NCBI GenBank assembly: GCA_964482235.1
Contig: CAYZWU010000002.1
Coordinates: forward strand, 124,001 to 188,000
DNA from: CAYZWU01 sp964482235
Lineage (GTDB): Bacteria; Planctomycetota; B15-G4; CAYZWU01
DNA: 64,000 nucleotides
Reading direction: 5' to 3'
The notes under the pieces were generated by a model that worked only from the letters and a program-made list of their open reading frames with translations, ran no database searches and was not told the DNA's origin. Positions 36,718 to 45,323 of the stretch are shown here, piece after piece. How positions within the stretch are numbered: the first letter of the stretch is position 1; the number at the start of each line of letters is the position of its first letter. The position numbers and the translations under genes were made by a program.

Positions 36718-38760
36718 GTGTTGAAGTTTGTCTCGACGAGCCTGAAGAAACAGCTCTTTTTCCTGTTTCTGTTCGGCGCCCTGGTTCCATTCATCGCCGT
36801 TTCGCTTTTCACGTTCTACACGACGAGGAGCGCTCTGAAGGAGAAGGACTTCAAGGAGCTCTACGTGGAGAACAGGGTGAAAAAGCAGCAGGTGCTCGAT
36901 TACCTGAAAGAGAGGATCGGCAACATCGAGGTCCTTTCCGCATCGCAGGACGTTCGATTCGCCCTCGATCGCCTGAATGAATACGGCAGGCGGTGCGCCG
37001 CCGCTCCGGATCAGGCGTTCAGCGCCGATTCGGCCGGGTATATCGCGATCAGGGAGGAGATCGACCGTTACTTCCAGCGAACGATCGAAACGTACGGCTA
37101 CCAGAATCTCTACCTGATCGACAACGAACAGGGCCGCGTGATCTATCAGGCCCTGGAGGGAGGGCTCCTGGGCGCCAGCCTGGAAGCGAAGTCCCCTCAG
37201 GGTTCGGGACTGGCCGCCCTCTGGAAAAAGGTCGTGTCGCAGAGCAGGACGATGATGACCGACTTCGGCCTGGAGAAGTCCACCGGGGAGCCCGCCGCCT
37301 TCCTGGGCGCTCCCGTGCCCGATGCGAGCGGCGGCAAGGGCGCCGTGCTGGCCATGGAGATCAACATCGACCAGATCAACGGCATCACCCTGGAAGGATC
37401 CAGCCGGAACGACACCGGGGAGACCTATCTTGTCGGCGAGGACCTTGTCATGCGCTCGGAATCGCGGTTCGACCTGGGCTCGTCGGCTTTGAAGAAGGTG
37501 GTCGACAGCGAATCGGCCAAGAAGGCTCTCGCGAAGAAGCAGAGCACCGAGATCGCCTGGGGATACAGGGATCTGGAGGTCCTCGCCTCCTACTCGTGCC
37601 TCGGGCTCGACGAGAAGCTGGGATTCGACTTCGACTGGGCGATCGTCTCGGAGATCGAATCCTCCGAGGCCTTCGCCGCAACGAACACGCTCGGCTTCCA
37701 GATCCTTCTCTCCGGGCTGGCCCTGGCTGCTCTGGCCCTGCTCCTGGGATTCTACTCGGCCAAGTCGATCGCGACACCGCTTGTCAAGCTGTCCGAGGGG
37801 GTCTCGTGCATGGCTTCCGGCGACCTTTCCGCCAGCATGGTTCCTGACCAGACGAGGAAGGACGAGATCGGCATCCTCACCAGCTCCGTCCAGCATCTCC
37901 AGAGGACGCTCCAGGAAGAGCACAAGCAGATCGCAGAGGGAGCGAAGACCCTGGCCTGCTCGATCAGCGAGATTTCCGCCACCGCATCCCAGCTCGCGGC
38001 AAGCGCGGCCGAGGTCTCCACCTCGGTGAGCGAGATCACGACAACGGTGGAGGAGGTGAAGCAGACGGCCTACATCTCCAACGACAAGGCGGATGATGTG
38101 GAGAAGAGAGCGGGCGAGGTGACCGACATATCGGAAAAAGGCAGAAAGGCAACGGTGGAAGCCGCCACGGGGATGAGCCGGATCAGGGACGAGATGGAGT
38201 ACGTGGCCGAGAGCATCATCAAGCTCAGCGATCAGACCCAGAGCATCGGCGAGATCATCGGGGCTGTCAACGACCTGGCCGATCAATCGAACCTCCTGTC
38301 GGTCAACGCCTCGATCGAGGCGGCAAAAGCCGGCGAGTACGGAAAGGGTTTCGCCGTGGTGGCGCAGGAGGTAAAGACGCTGGCGGAGCAGTCCAAGAAT
38401 GCCACCGACCAGGTTCGCACGATCCTCAACGACATCCAGAAAGCGACCAGCACGGCCGTCATGTCCACAGAGCGAGGCAGCAAGGCGGTGGACGTGGGAG
38501 TGGGCCTGTCGGAAGAGGCAGGCGGTACGATCACCATGCTGTCCGAGAGCGTATCCGAGTCGGAGCAGGCGGCTGCTCAGATCGCCGCGTCGAGCCACGA
38601 GCAGCTCGTGGGTATCGATCAGCTCGCCGCCGCCATGGACAGCATCAGGATCGCGATGACGCAGAACATGGAGAGCTCGAAGCAGCTCGAACAGTCGACA
38701 TCCAACCTGAACAGTCTGTCGCAGAAGCTCAGGAACCTTGCGGAAAGATTCAAGATTTGA
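36718..38760 (+). CDS. Methyl-accepting chemotaxis protein with periplasmic sensor domain and HAMP
   Basis: The product is a 680-residue receptor. Helix TM1 is at about residues 12-33, a roughly 290-residue periplasmic dCache-like domain follows, TM2 is near 323-345 (ILLSGLALAALALLLGFYS), then a HAMP domain (SIATPLVKLSEGVSCMASGD) and a signalling domain. The hairpin tip contains NLLSVNASIEAAKAGEYGKG, the CheA/CheW contact region. No C-terminal NWETF-type pentapeptide is present. An AAGGAGG at 36706-36712 supports the GTG at 36718; a TTG at 36721 is also possible. It lies between cheW and cheA. The ligand is unknown. A relative without a clear HAMP is at 47523. Confidence 0.92.
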   Translation: MLKFVSTSLKKQLFFLFLFGALVPFIAVSLFTFYTTRSALKEKDFKELYVENRVKKQQVLDYLKERIGNIEVLSASQDVRFALDRLNEYGRRCAAAPDQAFSADSAGYIAIREEIDRYFQRTIETYGYQNLYLIDNEQGRVIYQALEGGLLGASLEAKSPQGSGLAALWKKVVSQSRTMMTDFGLEKSTGEPAAFLGAPVPDASGGKGAVLAMEINIDQINGITLEGSSRNDTGETYLVGEDLVMRSESRFDLGSSALKKVVDSESAKKALAKKQSTEIAWGYRDLEVLASYSCLGLDEKLGFDFDWAIVSEIESSEAFAATNTLGFQILLSGLALAALALLLGFYSAKSIATPLVKLSEGVSCMASGDLSASMVPDQTRKDEIGILTSSVQHLQRTLQEEHKQIAEGAKTLACSISEISATASQLAASAAEVSTSVSEITTTVEEVKQTAYISNDKADDVEKRAGEVTDISEKGRKATVEAATGMSRIRDEMEYVAESIIKLSDQTQSIGEIIGAVNDLADQSNLLSVNASIEAAKAGEYGKGFAVVAQEVKTLAEQSKNATDQVRTILNDIQKATSTAVMSTERGSKAVDVGVGLSEEAGGTITMLSESVSESEQAAAQIAASSHEQLVGIDQLAAAMDSIRIAMTQNMESSKQLEQSTSNLNSLSQKLRNLAERFKI

Positions 38761-38841
38761 GGCCGCCCGGGCCGGCGACATCCGGATCGGCATCCTTCCG
38801 GAGATCAACGTCGGCGCCATCGGCATGAGGAGAGGAAATAG

Positions 38842-41223
38842 ATGAAGGATGACGAACTGCTTGCTCGACTTCGAGCCGCGTTCCGATCGGAGGCGCAGGA
38901 GCGTCTGACCACCGTCTCCACGACCCTTCTGGACCTGGAGCGGGCGGCGGAACCCGAGCAGCAGCAGCCGATCCTGGAAACGGTCTTCCGCGAGGCGCAC
39001 AGCCTCAAGGGAGCAGCCAGGGCCGTCAACCTCAACGATATCGAAACCCTTTGCCAGGCGATCGAGAATGTCTTCGGCGCTCTCAAGAAGGGTGAGATCC
39101 CCGTGTCTCCGGAAATCTTCGACACCCTTCACGAGTCCGTGGGAGTGATCGAGGAGATCCTGTCCACCCTCGATGCGGATGACGGTGCCCCGGCATCGGT
39201 TCAGGTCGCACCACTGATCGACAGATTCAAGCATCTGAGGGATGAGGGCGCGGATACGTCCCAGACGCCGGCAGAACCGGCAACCCAGATCCAGGCGGTG
39301 CAGGCACCGGAAGCAACGCCCGTGCCCACCGCGGTCCTGGAGGCGAAGAAAGAGGCGCCCGCACCGGCGGCAGCATTGCCGAAGCCCAAGGCGAAGGAAG
39401 AACCGCGCCCCGCCACCGTGCAGAGCAAGCCGCTGATCTCGGAAACGGTGAGGATCCCCACGGTGAAGCTGGACTCCCTCTTCCTGAAGGCCGAGGAGAT
39501 GCTCTCGCTCAAGCTGATCGCGGTGCAGCACCTGAACGACCTGCGCGACGCCGGCCTCTCCTTCGAGCTCTGGAGCAAGAAGCAGGCCCGGATCGACTCC
39601 GAGACCCGGTCGCTGCGAAACTGGACCCAGAAGGAGAAGTGCTTCGACGGGAAGGTCGACAATACCTCGGTGATCGTCAACCTGCTCGAGTTCCTCGAGT
39701 GGAGCCGGGAATACACGCAGGCTCTCGATCGCAAGTTCAGGCTTCTTGTCGGATCGGAGGAGAAGAACCAGCGCCGCCTCGGCAGGATGGTCGATGATCT
39801 CCTCGACGACATGAAAAAGGTGACGATGCTGCCCTTCTCGACCCTCTTCGAGATCTTTCCTCGAATGGTCCGCGACATCTCCAGGGCCCAGGAGAAGGAG
39901 GTGGACCTGGTCATCAAGGGCGGCGATATCGAGATCGACAGGCGGATCCTGGAGGAGATGAAGGATCCCGTCACCCACCTTCTCCGGAACTCGGCGGATC
40001 ACGGCATCGAGAAGCCTGAAGATCGCGTGGAACTCGGGAAGCCGCGCCGCGCAACCGTGTCTCTCAGCGTCACGCAGGTGGAGGGCGACAAGGTCGAGGT
40101 GGTCGTCTCCGACGACGGCAAGGGAATCGATCTCGATAGGGTCAAGGACAAGGCCGTCGAGAAGGGCGTGCTCTCGAGGCATGACGCCGATAACCTCGAC
40201 AGGTCCGCCGCGCTCTCGCTGATCTTCCGCTCCGGCGTGACCACCAGCCCGATCATCACCTCGATCTCGGGCCGGGGCCTCGGCATGGCCATCGTGCAGG
40301 AGAAGATCGAGAAGCTGGGCGGGAACCTCCAGATCGACACGGCTGCCGGAGAGGGGACGACCTTCACGATCAGGCTCCCGGTGACCATCGCCACCTTCAG
40401 GGGGATCCTGATCAAGGCGGCCGGGGCGAGCTTCATCGTTCCCAGCACCAACGTGGATCGCGTGCTGAGGCTTCCCAGGGAGTCGATCAAGAGCGTGGAG
40501 AACATGTACACCATCTCGCTGAACGGCAAGGTGCTTTCCCTGGTCCGCCTGGCCGATGTCCTCGGGCTCGATCCGGCCGGCAGCAGAAAGAATGATGCGG
40601 ATCTTCTCTCCGTCATGGTGCTCGGGACGGGGGAGAAGCGGATCGCCTTCGAGATCGACGACGTCCTCAGCGAGCAGGAGGTCCTCGTCAAGAGCCTGGG
40701 CAACCAGCTCAGGCGGATCAGGAACATCGCGGGCGCCACCGTGATGGGTTCCGGCGAGATCGTGCCGATCCTCAACATCCACGATCTGCTGAAGTCCGCC
40801 GTGAGGACGGCCGGCGCGGTCCAGTTCAGCGCGCCGGGGGAGAAGGAGCAGGCGTGCGGGGAGAAAACGGTTCTCGTCACCGACGACTCGCTCACCTCGC
40901 GGATGCTGATCAAGAGCATTATCGAATCGGTGGGATACCGGGTCATAACGGCGGTGGACGGCCTCGATGCCCTGACCACCCTCAAGACCGAGGCCATCGA
41001 CCTCGTGGTCTCCGACGTGGAGATGCCGAGGATGACGGGTCTCGATCTCACGGCGAGCATCCGCAGCGACGCGAGGTACGCCGAGACCCCTGTCGTGCTC
41101 GTCACCGGACTCGAGTCGAACGAGGATCGCGAGAGAGGAATCGATGTGGGCGCCAACGCCTACATCGTCAAGAGCAGCTTCGACCAGAGCAATCTACTCG
41201 ATGCAGTTCAAAGGTTGATCTGA
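38842..41223 (+). CDS. cheA: CheA histidine kinase fused to a response-regulator receiver domain
   Basis: The product has 793 residues. The HPt domain (about 1-110) has the phosphorylated His in FREAHSLKGAARAV. A Pro/Ala-rich linker follows, then the dimerisation helices, the ATPase with HLLRNSADHGIEKP, VSDDGKGIDLDRV and GRGLGMAIVQEKIEKLGG, a CheW-like regulatory domain, and from about residue 674 a REC domain with DD in LVTDDSLTSRM and the phospho-acceptor Asp in VVSDVEMPRMTG. Hybrid CheA-REC kinases are typical of Frz-like and other alternative pathways. No separate cheY is adjacent, so the built-in receiver may be a phosphate sink or the output. It lies 3 nt before cheB. Confidence 0.94.
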   Translation: MKDDELLARLRAAFRSEAQERLTTVSTTLLDLERAAEPEQQQPILETVFREAHSLKGAARAVNLNDIETLCQAIENVFGALKKGEIPVSPEIFDTLHESVGVIEEILSTLDADDGAPASVQVAPLIDRFKHLRDEGADTSQTPAEPATQIQAVQAPEATPVPTAVLEAKKEAPAPAAALPKPKAKEEPRPATVQSKPLISETVRIPTVKLDSLFLKAEEMLSLKLIAVQHLNDLRDAGLSFELWSKKQARIDSETRSLRNWTQKEKCFDGKVDNTSVIVNLLEFLEWSREYTQALDRKFRLLVGSEEKNQRRLGRMVDDLLDDMKKVTMLPFSTLFEIFPRMVRDISRAQEKEVDLVIKGGDIEIDRRILEEMKDPVTHLLRNSADHGIEKPEDRVELGKPRRATVSLSVTQVEGDKVEVVVSDDGKGIDLDRVKDKAVEKGVLSRHDADNLDRSAALSLIFRSGVTTSPIITSISGRGLGMAIVQEKIEKLGGNLQIDTAAGEGTTFTIRLPVTIATFRGILIKAAGASFIVPSTNVDRVLRLPRESIKSVENMYTISLNGKVLSLVRLADVLGLDPAGSRKNDADLLSVMVLGTGEKRIAFEIDDVLSEQEVLVKSLGNQLRRIRNIAGATVMGSGEIVPILNIHDLLKSAVRTAGAVQFSAPGEKEQACGEKTVLVTDDSLTSRMLIKSIIESVGYRVITAVDGLDALTTLKTEAIDLVVSDVEMPRMTGLDLTASIRSDARYAETPVVLVTGLESNEDRERGIDVGANAYIVKSSFDQSNLLDAVQRLI

Positions 41224-41226
41224 CCC

Positions 41227-42306
41227 ATGGCCAAGAGACAGATACAGGTGGCCGTTGTAGAAGGCTGCGAGAAGGATCGAGACAACCTCGCCCGGATATT
41301 GCATTCGGATCCGGAGATCGAGCTCATCCGGACCGCGGCCTTCGGAAGTGACGCCGTCAGCATCGTCGAGAGGGAGAATCCCGACGTCCTGATCATCGGC
41401 TCGGACAGGCCCGCCATCAACGGCCTCGACGCCATTGCCAGCATCATGAGCACCCATCCGCTGCCCATCGTCGTCGTGTGCGAGAATCCGGGATCAGGCG
41501 AGAATTCGCTGGCGGACCGGGCGATGAGGGCCGGTGCCGTGGCCGTCATCGAGAAGCCGCGGTTCGGGTGCGGATCGGAGAGCACGCAGGCCCTGAACCG
41601 TCTCGTCAACACGGTCAAGCTGATGTCCGAGGTGAAAGTCGTCCGCCGCCGCGAGAAGCGTTCCCTCGCGCAGGGTAAAGGGAGCACCCTGCCCGCCAGG
41701 ATGGATAGGCCCGCCAAGAAGCGGCAGGCTGCCCGGATCGTGGTAGTCGGCGTTTCGACGGGGGGGCCGGGCGTCCTGAAGTCGATACTCTCGTCCCTTC
41801 CGGCATCGTACCCCATTCCGATCGTCATCGCCCAGCACATCGCCGTCGGCTTCATCGAGTCGATGGTCGGCTGGCTCGACCTGGAATGCGATCTGTCGAT
41901 CCGTGTTGCCAGGAACGGAGAGCCGGTCTCGGCCGGCGCGGCCTACGTGGCGCCTGGCGGCAAGGATATCCAGATGGCCGAGACCGGACGGATCGTCCTC
42001 AAGCCGAGCCGGACGAAGGATGGTCCGTGCCCGTCGGTCGACAGGCTCTTCCAGTCGATCGCCGACAAGTACGGAGCGTCTTCGATAGGCATCCTGCTGA
42101 CCGGGATGGGCAAGGACGGAGCCCAGGGGCTGAAGCGGATGAGAGAGGTAGGAGCCGTCACGATTGTACAGGACGAAAGGAGCTCGGCGGTTTTCGGCAT
42201 GCCGGGCGAAGCGATCAAGCTGGGCGGGGCCGCCTTCGTGCTGACGCCTGATGAGATCGTCGAGAAGCTCGAGGAACTGGCTGGAATAAAACATGTGCTG
42301 CCTTGA
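41227..42306 (+). CDS. cheB: CheB protein-glutamate methylesterase with degenerate receiver domain
   Basis: The product has 359 residues. The C-terminal catalytic domain is intact, with the Ser of GVSTGGPGVLK (about residue 176), the His of AQHIAVGF and the Asp of GMGKDGAQG forming the triad that demethylates or deamidates receptor glutamates. The N-terminal domain keeps the receiver fold (DVLIIGSDRPAINGLDAI, VIEKPR), but the phospho-acceptor Asp position is Gly and the usual acidic DD pair is VVEG. It therefore should not be phosphorylated by the normal mechanism. It ends the chemosensory genes; mvhD starts 18 nt later in the same direction. Confidence 0.92.
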   Translation: MAKRQIQVAVVEGCEKDRDNLARILHSDPEIELIRTAAFGSDAVSIVERENPDVLIIGSDRPAINGLDAIASIMSTHPLPIVVVCENPGSGENSLADRAMRAGAVAVIEKPRFGCGSESTQALNRLVNTVKLMSEVKVVRRREKRSLAQGKGSTLPARMDRPAKKRQAARIVVVGVSTGGPGVLKSILSSLPASYPIPIVIAQHIAVGFIESMVGWLDLECDLSIRVARNGEPVSAGAAYVAPGGKDIQMAETGRIVLKPSRTKDGPCPSVDRLFQSIADKYGASSIGILLTGMGKDGAQGLKRMREVGAVTIVQDERSSAVFGMPGEAIKLGGAAFVLTPDEIVEKLEELAGIKHVLP

Positions 42307-42324
42307 AAAGGAGCTGAATCGATC

Positions 42325-42843
42325 ATGAGTTTTGAACCGAAAATCTTGGGCATTCTCTGCAACTGGTGCACCTATTCCGCGGCCGACTCCGCGGGCGCGG
42401 CGCACATCAGCTATGCGCCGAACGTCAACGTCGTTCGCGTGATGTGCACGGGCCGCATCGATCCCCAGTTCATCCTGAGCGCTCTTTCCGGCGGGATGGA
42501 CGGGGTTCTCGTCTGCGGCTGCCACCCGGGCGACTGCCATTACGTCAACGGCAACTGCAAGGCCGCGGGACGGTTTCATCTGATGAAAAGTATGCTCGTG
42601 GAGATGGGTATCGAGCCGGAACGGATCCGTCTCGAGTGGATCAGCGCCTCGGAATCGGATCGCTATGCAACGGTGATCGACGAGATGACGGAGCAGGTCC
42701 GGGCCTGCGGGCCGCTTCACTGGCCGTCGCTGGACATGGATGCCGCTGTCGAGAGAGAAGAGAATCCGGAACGCGAAGGGATCAAGGGTAATGAGCAAAC
42801 TGAAACTGGGAATGTACTGGGCCGCGAGCTGCGGAGGGTGTGA
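42325..42843 (+). CDS. mvhD: Methyl-viologen-reducing hydrogenase delta subunit (MvhD-like iron-sulfur protein)
   Basis: The product has 172 residues. The family motif CNWCTYSAADSAGAA near the N-terminus and CGCHPGDCHYVNGNC in the middle supply cysteines for the [2Fe-2S] cluster. MvhD carries electrons from the hydrogenase to HdrA. The C-terminus is longer than usual and overlaps the start of mvhG by 53 nt. An AAAAGGAG lies upstream of the ATG. It opens a four-gene unit mvhD-mvhG-mvhA-hdrA directly behind cheB. Confidence 0.92.
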   Translation: MSFEPKILGILCNWCTYSAADSAGAAHISYAPNVNVVRVMCTGRIDPQFILSALSGGMDGVLVCGCHPGDCHYVNGNCKAAGRFHLMKSMLVEMGIEPERIRLEWISASESDRYATVIDEMTEQVRACGPLHWPSLDMDAAVEREENPEREGIKGNEQTETGNVLGRELRRV

Positions 42844-43750
42844 GATCTCGGTACTCGAGGTCCACGAGAAGATACTCGACCTCCTCGATGTGGCAGATAT
42901 CGTCTTCTGGCCCTGTATCATGGATTTCAAGTACCGTGACGTGGAGGCCATGCCCGACGAGGCGATCGACGTCTGTCTTTTCAACGGGGCGATCCGCACC
43001 GGCGAGAACGAGGAGATCGCAAAGCTGCTTCGCCGCAAATCCCGCACCATGGTCTCCTATGGAGCCTGCTCGATGATGGGGGGTATTCCGGGGCTGGCGA
43101 ACATGTTCTCCCGCGAGGAGATCTTCGAGCGGGTCTACAGGACAACGGAATCCACGGACAATCCGGACGGCATCTACCCCGAATTGAGGACCGAGGTCGC
43201 GGAAGGCTGCGAGCTGGAGCTGCCGGGCGTCTATCCGAAGGCGAAGGCGCTGCACCAGGTGGTCGACGTCGACTACTTCATGCCGGGCTGCCCCCCCGTG
43301 GCCAAGCAGACCTGGGCCGTCTGCGAGGCGATCGCATCGGGCAATCTTCCGCCCCGGGGATCGATCGTGGGAGCGGGGGAGAAGTCGGTCTGCGACGAGT
43401 GCCGCTTCGAGAAGAAGGGAACCACCGTCACGGAGTTCAAGCGGCCTCACGAGGTCGTGCCCGACGGGAAGACCTGTCTTCTGGAACAGGGCATCGTCTG
43501 CCTCGGCCCGGCCACCCGTTCGGGCTGCGAGGCGCAGTGCCTTTCCGCCAACATGCCGTGCCGCGGCTGCTACGGCCCAACGGGCGAGACGACCGACATG
43601 GGCTGCGGGATGATAGGGCTTCTCGGTTCGCTCATCGGAACGGACGACGAGTCGTTGATCAGGAAAGCCGTTGACCAGATCGTCGACCCGGCAGGCTACT
43701 TCTATCGATTCAGCATGCCCACGTCGACGCTGGCCAGGTCCCGGAGATGA
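42791..43750 (+). CDS. mvhG: [NiFe]-hydrogenase small subunit, group 3 (Mvh/F420-nonreducing type)
   Basis: The product has 319 residues and relays electrons from the nickel site through iron-sulfur clusters. The proximal cluster motif AASCGGCEISVLE is near residue 12. YGACSMMGGIPG and FMPGCPPVAKQTW provide further ligands, and CDECRFEKKG, CLGPATRSGCEAQC and CRGCYGP bind the medial and distal clusters. It lacks a twin-arginine signal, so the enzyme is cytoplasmic. The ATG at 42791 is chosen because SKLKLGMYWAASCGGC then matches family N-termini; an upstream start at 42740 lies inside mvhD. Confidence 0.93.
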   Translation: MSKLKLGMYWAASCGGCEISVLEVHEKILDLLDVADIVFWPCIMDFKYRDVEAMPDEAIDVCLFNGAIRTGENEEIAKLLRRKSRTMVSYGACSMMGGIPGLANMFSREEIFERVYRTTESTDNPDGIYPELRTEVAEGCELELPGVYPKAKALHQVVDVDYFMPGCPPVAKQTWAVCEAIASGNLPPRGSIVGAGEKSVCDECRFEKKGTTVTEFKRPHEVVPDGKTCLLEQGIVCLGPATRSGCEAQCLSANMPCRGCYGPTGETTDMGCGMIGLLGSLIGTDDESLIRKAVDQIVDPAGYFYRFSMPTSTLARSRR

Positions 43751-43826
43751 CGAGCCGCTCCGGCGGTTCCGGAAAGGCCGGGCCGCTTCGCCTGGCCGGA
43801 CAAAACCGAGTGAAGGAATCAAACGA

Positions 43827-45323
43827 ATGAAAACGATCAGCATCGATCCGATTACACGCCTGGAAGGCCACGGCAAGATCGATATCTTTCGCGACGAGAG
43901 CGGGGACGTGCAGGACTGCTATCTCACGATCCCGGAGATTCGCGGTTTCGAGAAGTTCGTGGAAGGAAGGCCCGTGGAGGAGCTGCCCCGCATCACGCCG
44001 CGCATCTGCGGCGTCTGCCCCGAGGCGCACCACGCGGCCAGCGCCAAGGCCGTCGAGGCGGTCTACGGCGTCAAGATCCCGCCCGCTGCGGAGCTCATCC
44101 GGCGGCTGCAGTACAACGCCTTTGCCGCCGGCGACCATGCCACCCACTTCTACGCGCTGGGCGGGCCCGACTTCATCATCGGCCCGGACGCGCCGCCCGA
44201 GGAGCGCAACATCGTGGGTGTGATCAAGAAAGTGGGACTCGACCTGGCGCAGAAGGTGATTCGCATGCGCAAGGAGGCCCACGAGGTGGCAGAGATGCTC
44301 GGGGGAAGGAGGATCCATCCCGTGGGCATGGTCCCCGGCGGGCAGTCCAAGGCCGTGACCGCCGAGATGCGGGAGCGGCTGCGCGAGATAGGCGCCTACA
44401 TGGTCGAGTTCGCCGGCCTCACGCAGCAGATCTTCGCCGACATCGTGCTGGCGGAGAAGCGCTACCTCGACCTGATCGTCTCGGATGCCTACACGCATCG
44501 CACGCACTACATGGGCCTCGTGAACGACAAGAACGAGCCCGACGTCTATGACGGCATGATCCGCGTGGTGGATCCCGACGGCGGCGAGTTCTGCAGGTTC
44601 GGCGTGGACGACTACCTCGACCACATCGCCGAGCACGTGGAGCCGTGGACCTATCTCAAGTTCCCCTATCTCAAGGCGAAGGGATGGAAAGGCTTTGTCG
44701 ACGGCAAGGAGTCGGGGGTCTACCGCACCGCTCCTCTCGCCATGCTCAACGCCGCGGATCGCATGCAGACTCCGCTGGCGCAGGCCGAGTACGAGAAGAT
44801 GGTCGACACCATGGGCGGCAAACCCGTTCATGCCACCCTGGCCTATCACTGGGCGCGGATCATCGAGATGCTGCAGTGCGCGGAGCTGGTGGCGCGGTAT
44901 GCCGATGACGAGCGGCTGACCGATCCCCACGTCTTCACCGTGCCGGAGAGGACGCCGGGAGAGGGCATCGGCGTGGTCGAAGCGCCGCGCGGCATCCTGA
45001 TCCATCACTACTGGACCGATGAGAAGGGGATCGTGGAGCGGGCCAACCTGATCGTGGGCACGACCCACAACTACGCTCCGATCAACATGTCGATCAAGAA
45101 GGCGGCGCAGAACCTTCTGGCCGGCGGTGTGGAGGCGAGCGAGCCGCTGCTCAACACGATCGAGATGGCCTTCCGCGCCTACGATCCATGCTTCGGCTGC
45201 GCCACACATTCCCTGCCCGGGAAGATGCCCCTCGAGGTGAAGATTCACGATGCCTCAGGAAGCGTTCAGCAGGTCGTGGAGCGGGGTCAGAGCGGTTTCA
45301 AGAACGAGGTGCGAGAGAAATGA
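43827..45323 (+). CDS. mvhA: [NiFe]-hydrogenase large subunit, group 3 (Mvh/F420-nonreducing type)
   Basis: The product is the 498-residue catalytic subunit. The N-terminal nickel motif is RICGVCPEAHHAA (about residues 60-72) and the C-terminal motif DPCFGCATH supplies the second cysteine pair. Both are Cys, so this is not a selenocysteine enzyme. A C-terminal extension after the motif (HSLPGKMPLEVKIHDA) resembles the part removed by the maturation protease; a candidate protease gene is at 59772. ITRLEGHGKIDIF at the N-terminus is typical. Its TGA overlaps the ATG of hdrA. It is predicted to oxidise H2 and pass electrons to HdrA through MvhG and MvhD. Confidence 0.95.
   Translation: MKTISIDPITRLEGHGKIDIFRDESGDVQDCYLTIPEIRGFEKFVEGRPVEELPRITPRICGVCPEAHHAASAKAVEAVYGVKIPPAAELIRRLQYNAFAAGDHATHFYALGGPDFIIGPDAPPEERNIVGVIKKVGLDLAQKVIRMRKEAHEVAEMLGGRRIHPVGMVPGGQSKAVTAEMRERLREIGAYMVEFAGLTQQIFADIVLAEKRYLDLIVSDAYTHRTHYMGLVNDKNEPDVYDGMIRVVDPDGGEFCRFGVDDYLDHIAEHVEPWTYLKFPYLKAKGWKGFVDGKESGVYRTAPLAMLNAADRMQTPLAQAEYEKMVDTMGGKPVHATLAYHWARIIEMLQCAELVARYADDERLTDPHVFTVPERTPGEGIGVVEAPRGILIHHYWTDEKGIVERANLIVGTTHNYAPINMSIKKAAQNLLAGGVEASEPLLNTIEMAFRAYDPCFGCATHSLPGKMPLEVKIHDASGSVQQVVERGQSGFKNEVREK

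Noticed and set aside
36658..40782. 1374-codon open frame on the minus strand opposite the chemoreceptor and cheA
   Set aside because: The composition (Arg/Leu/Asp/His/Gly-rich, no motifs) is typical of an antisense shadow in high-GC coding DNA. The plus-strand genes are unambiguous.
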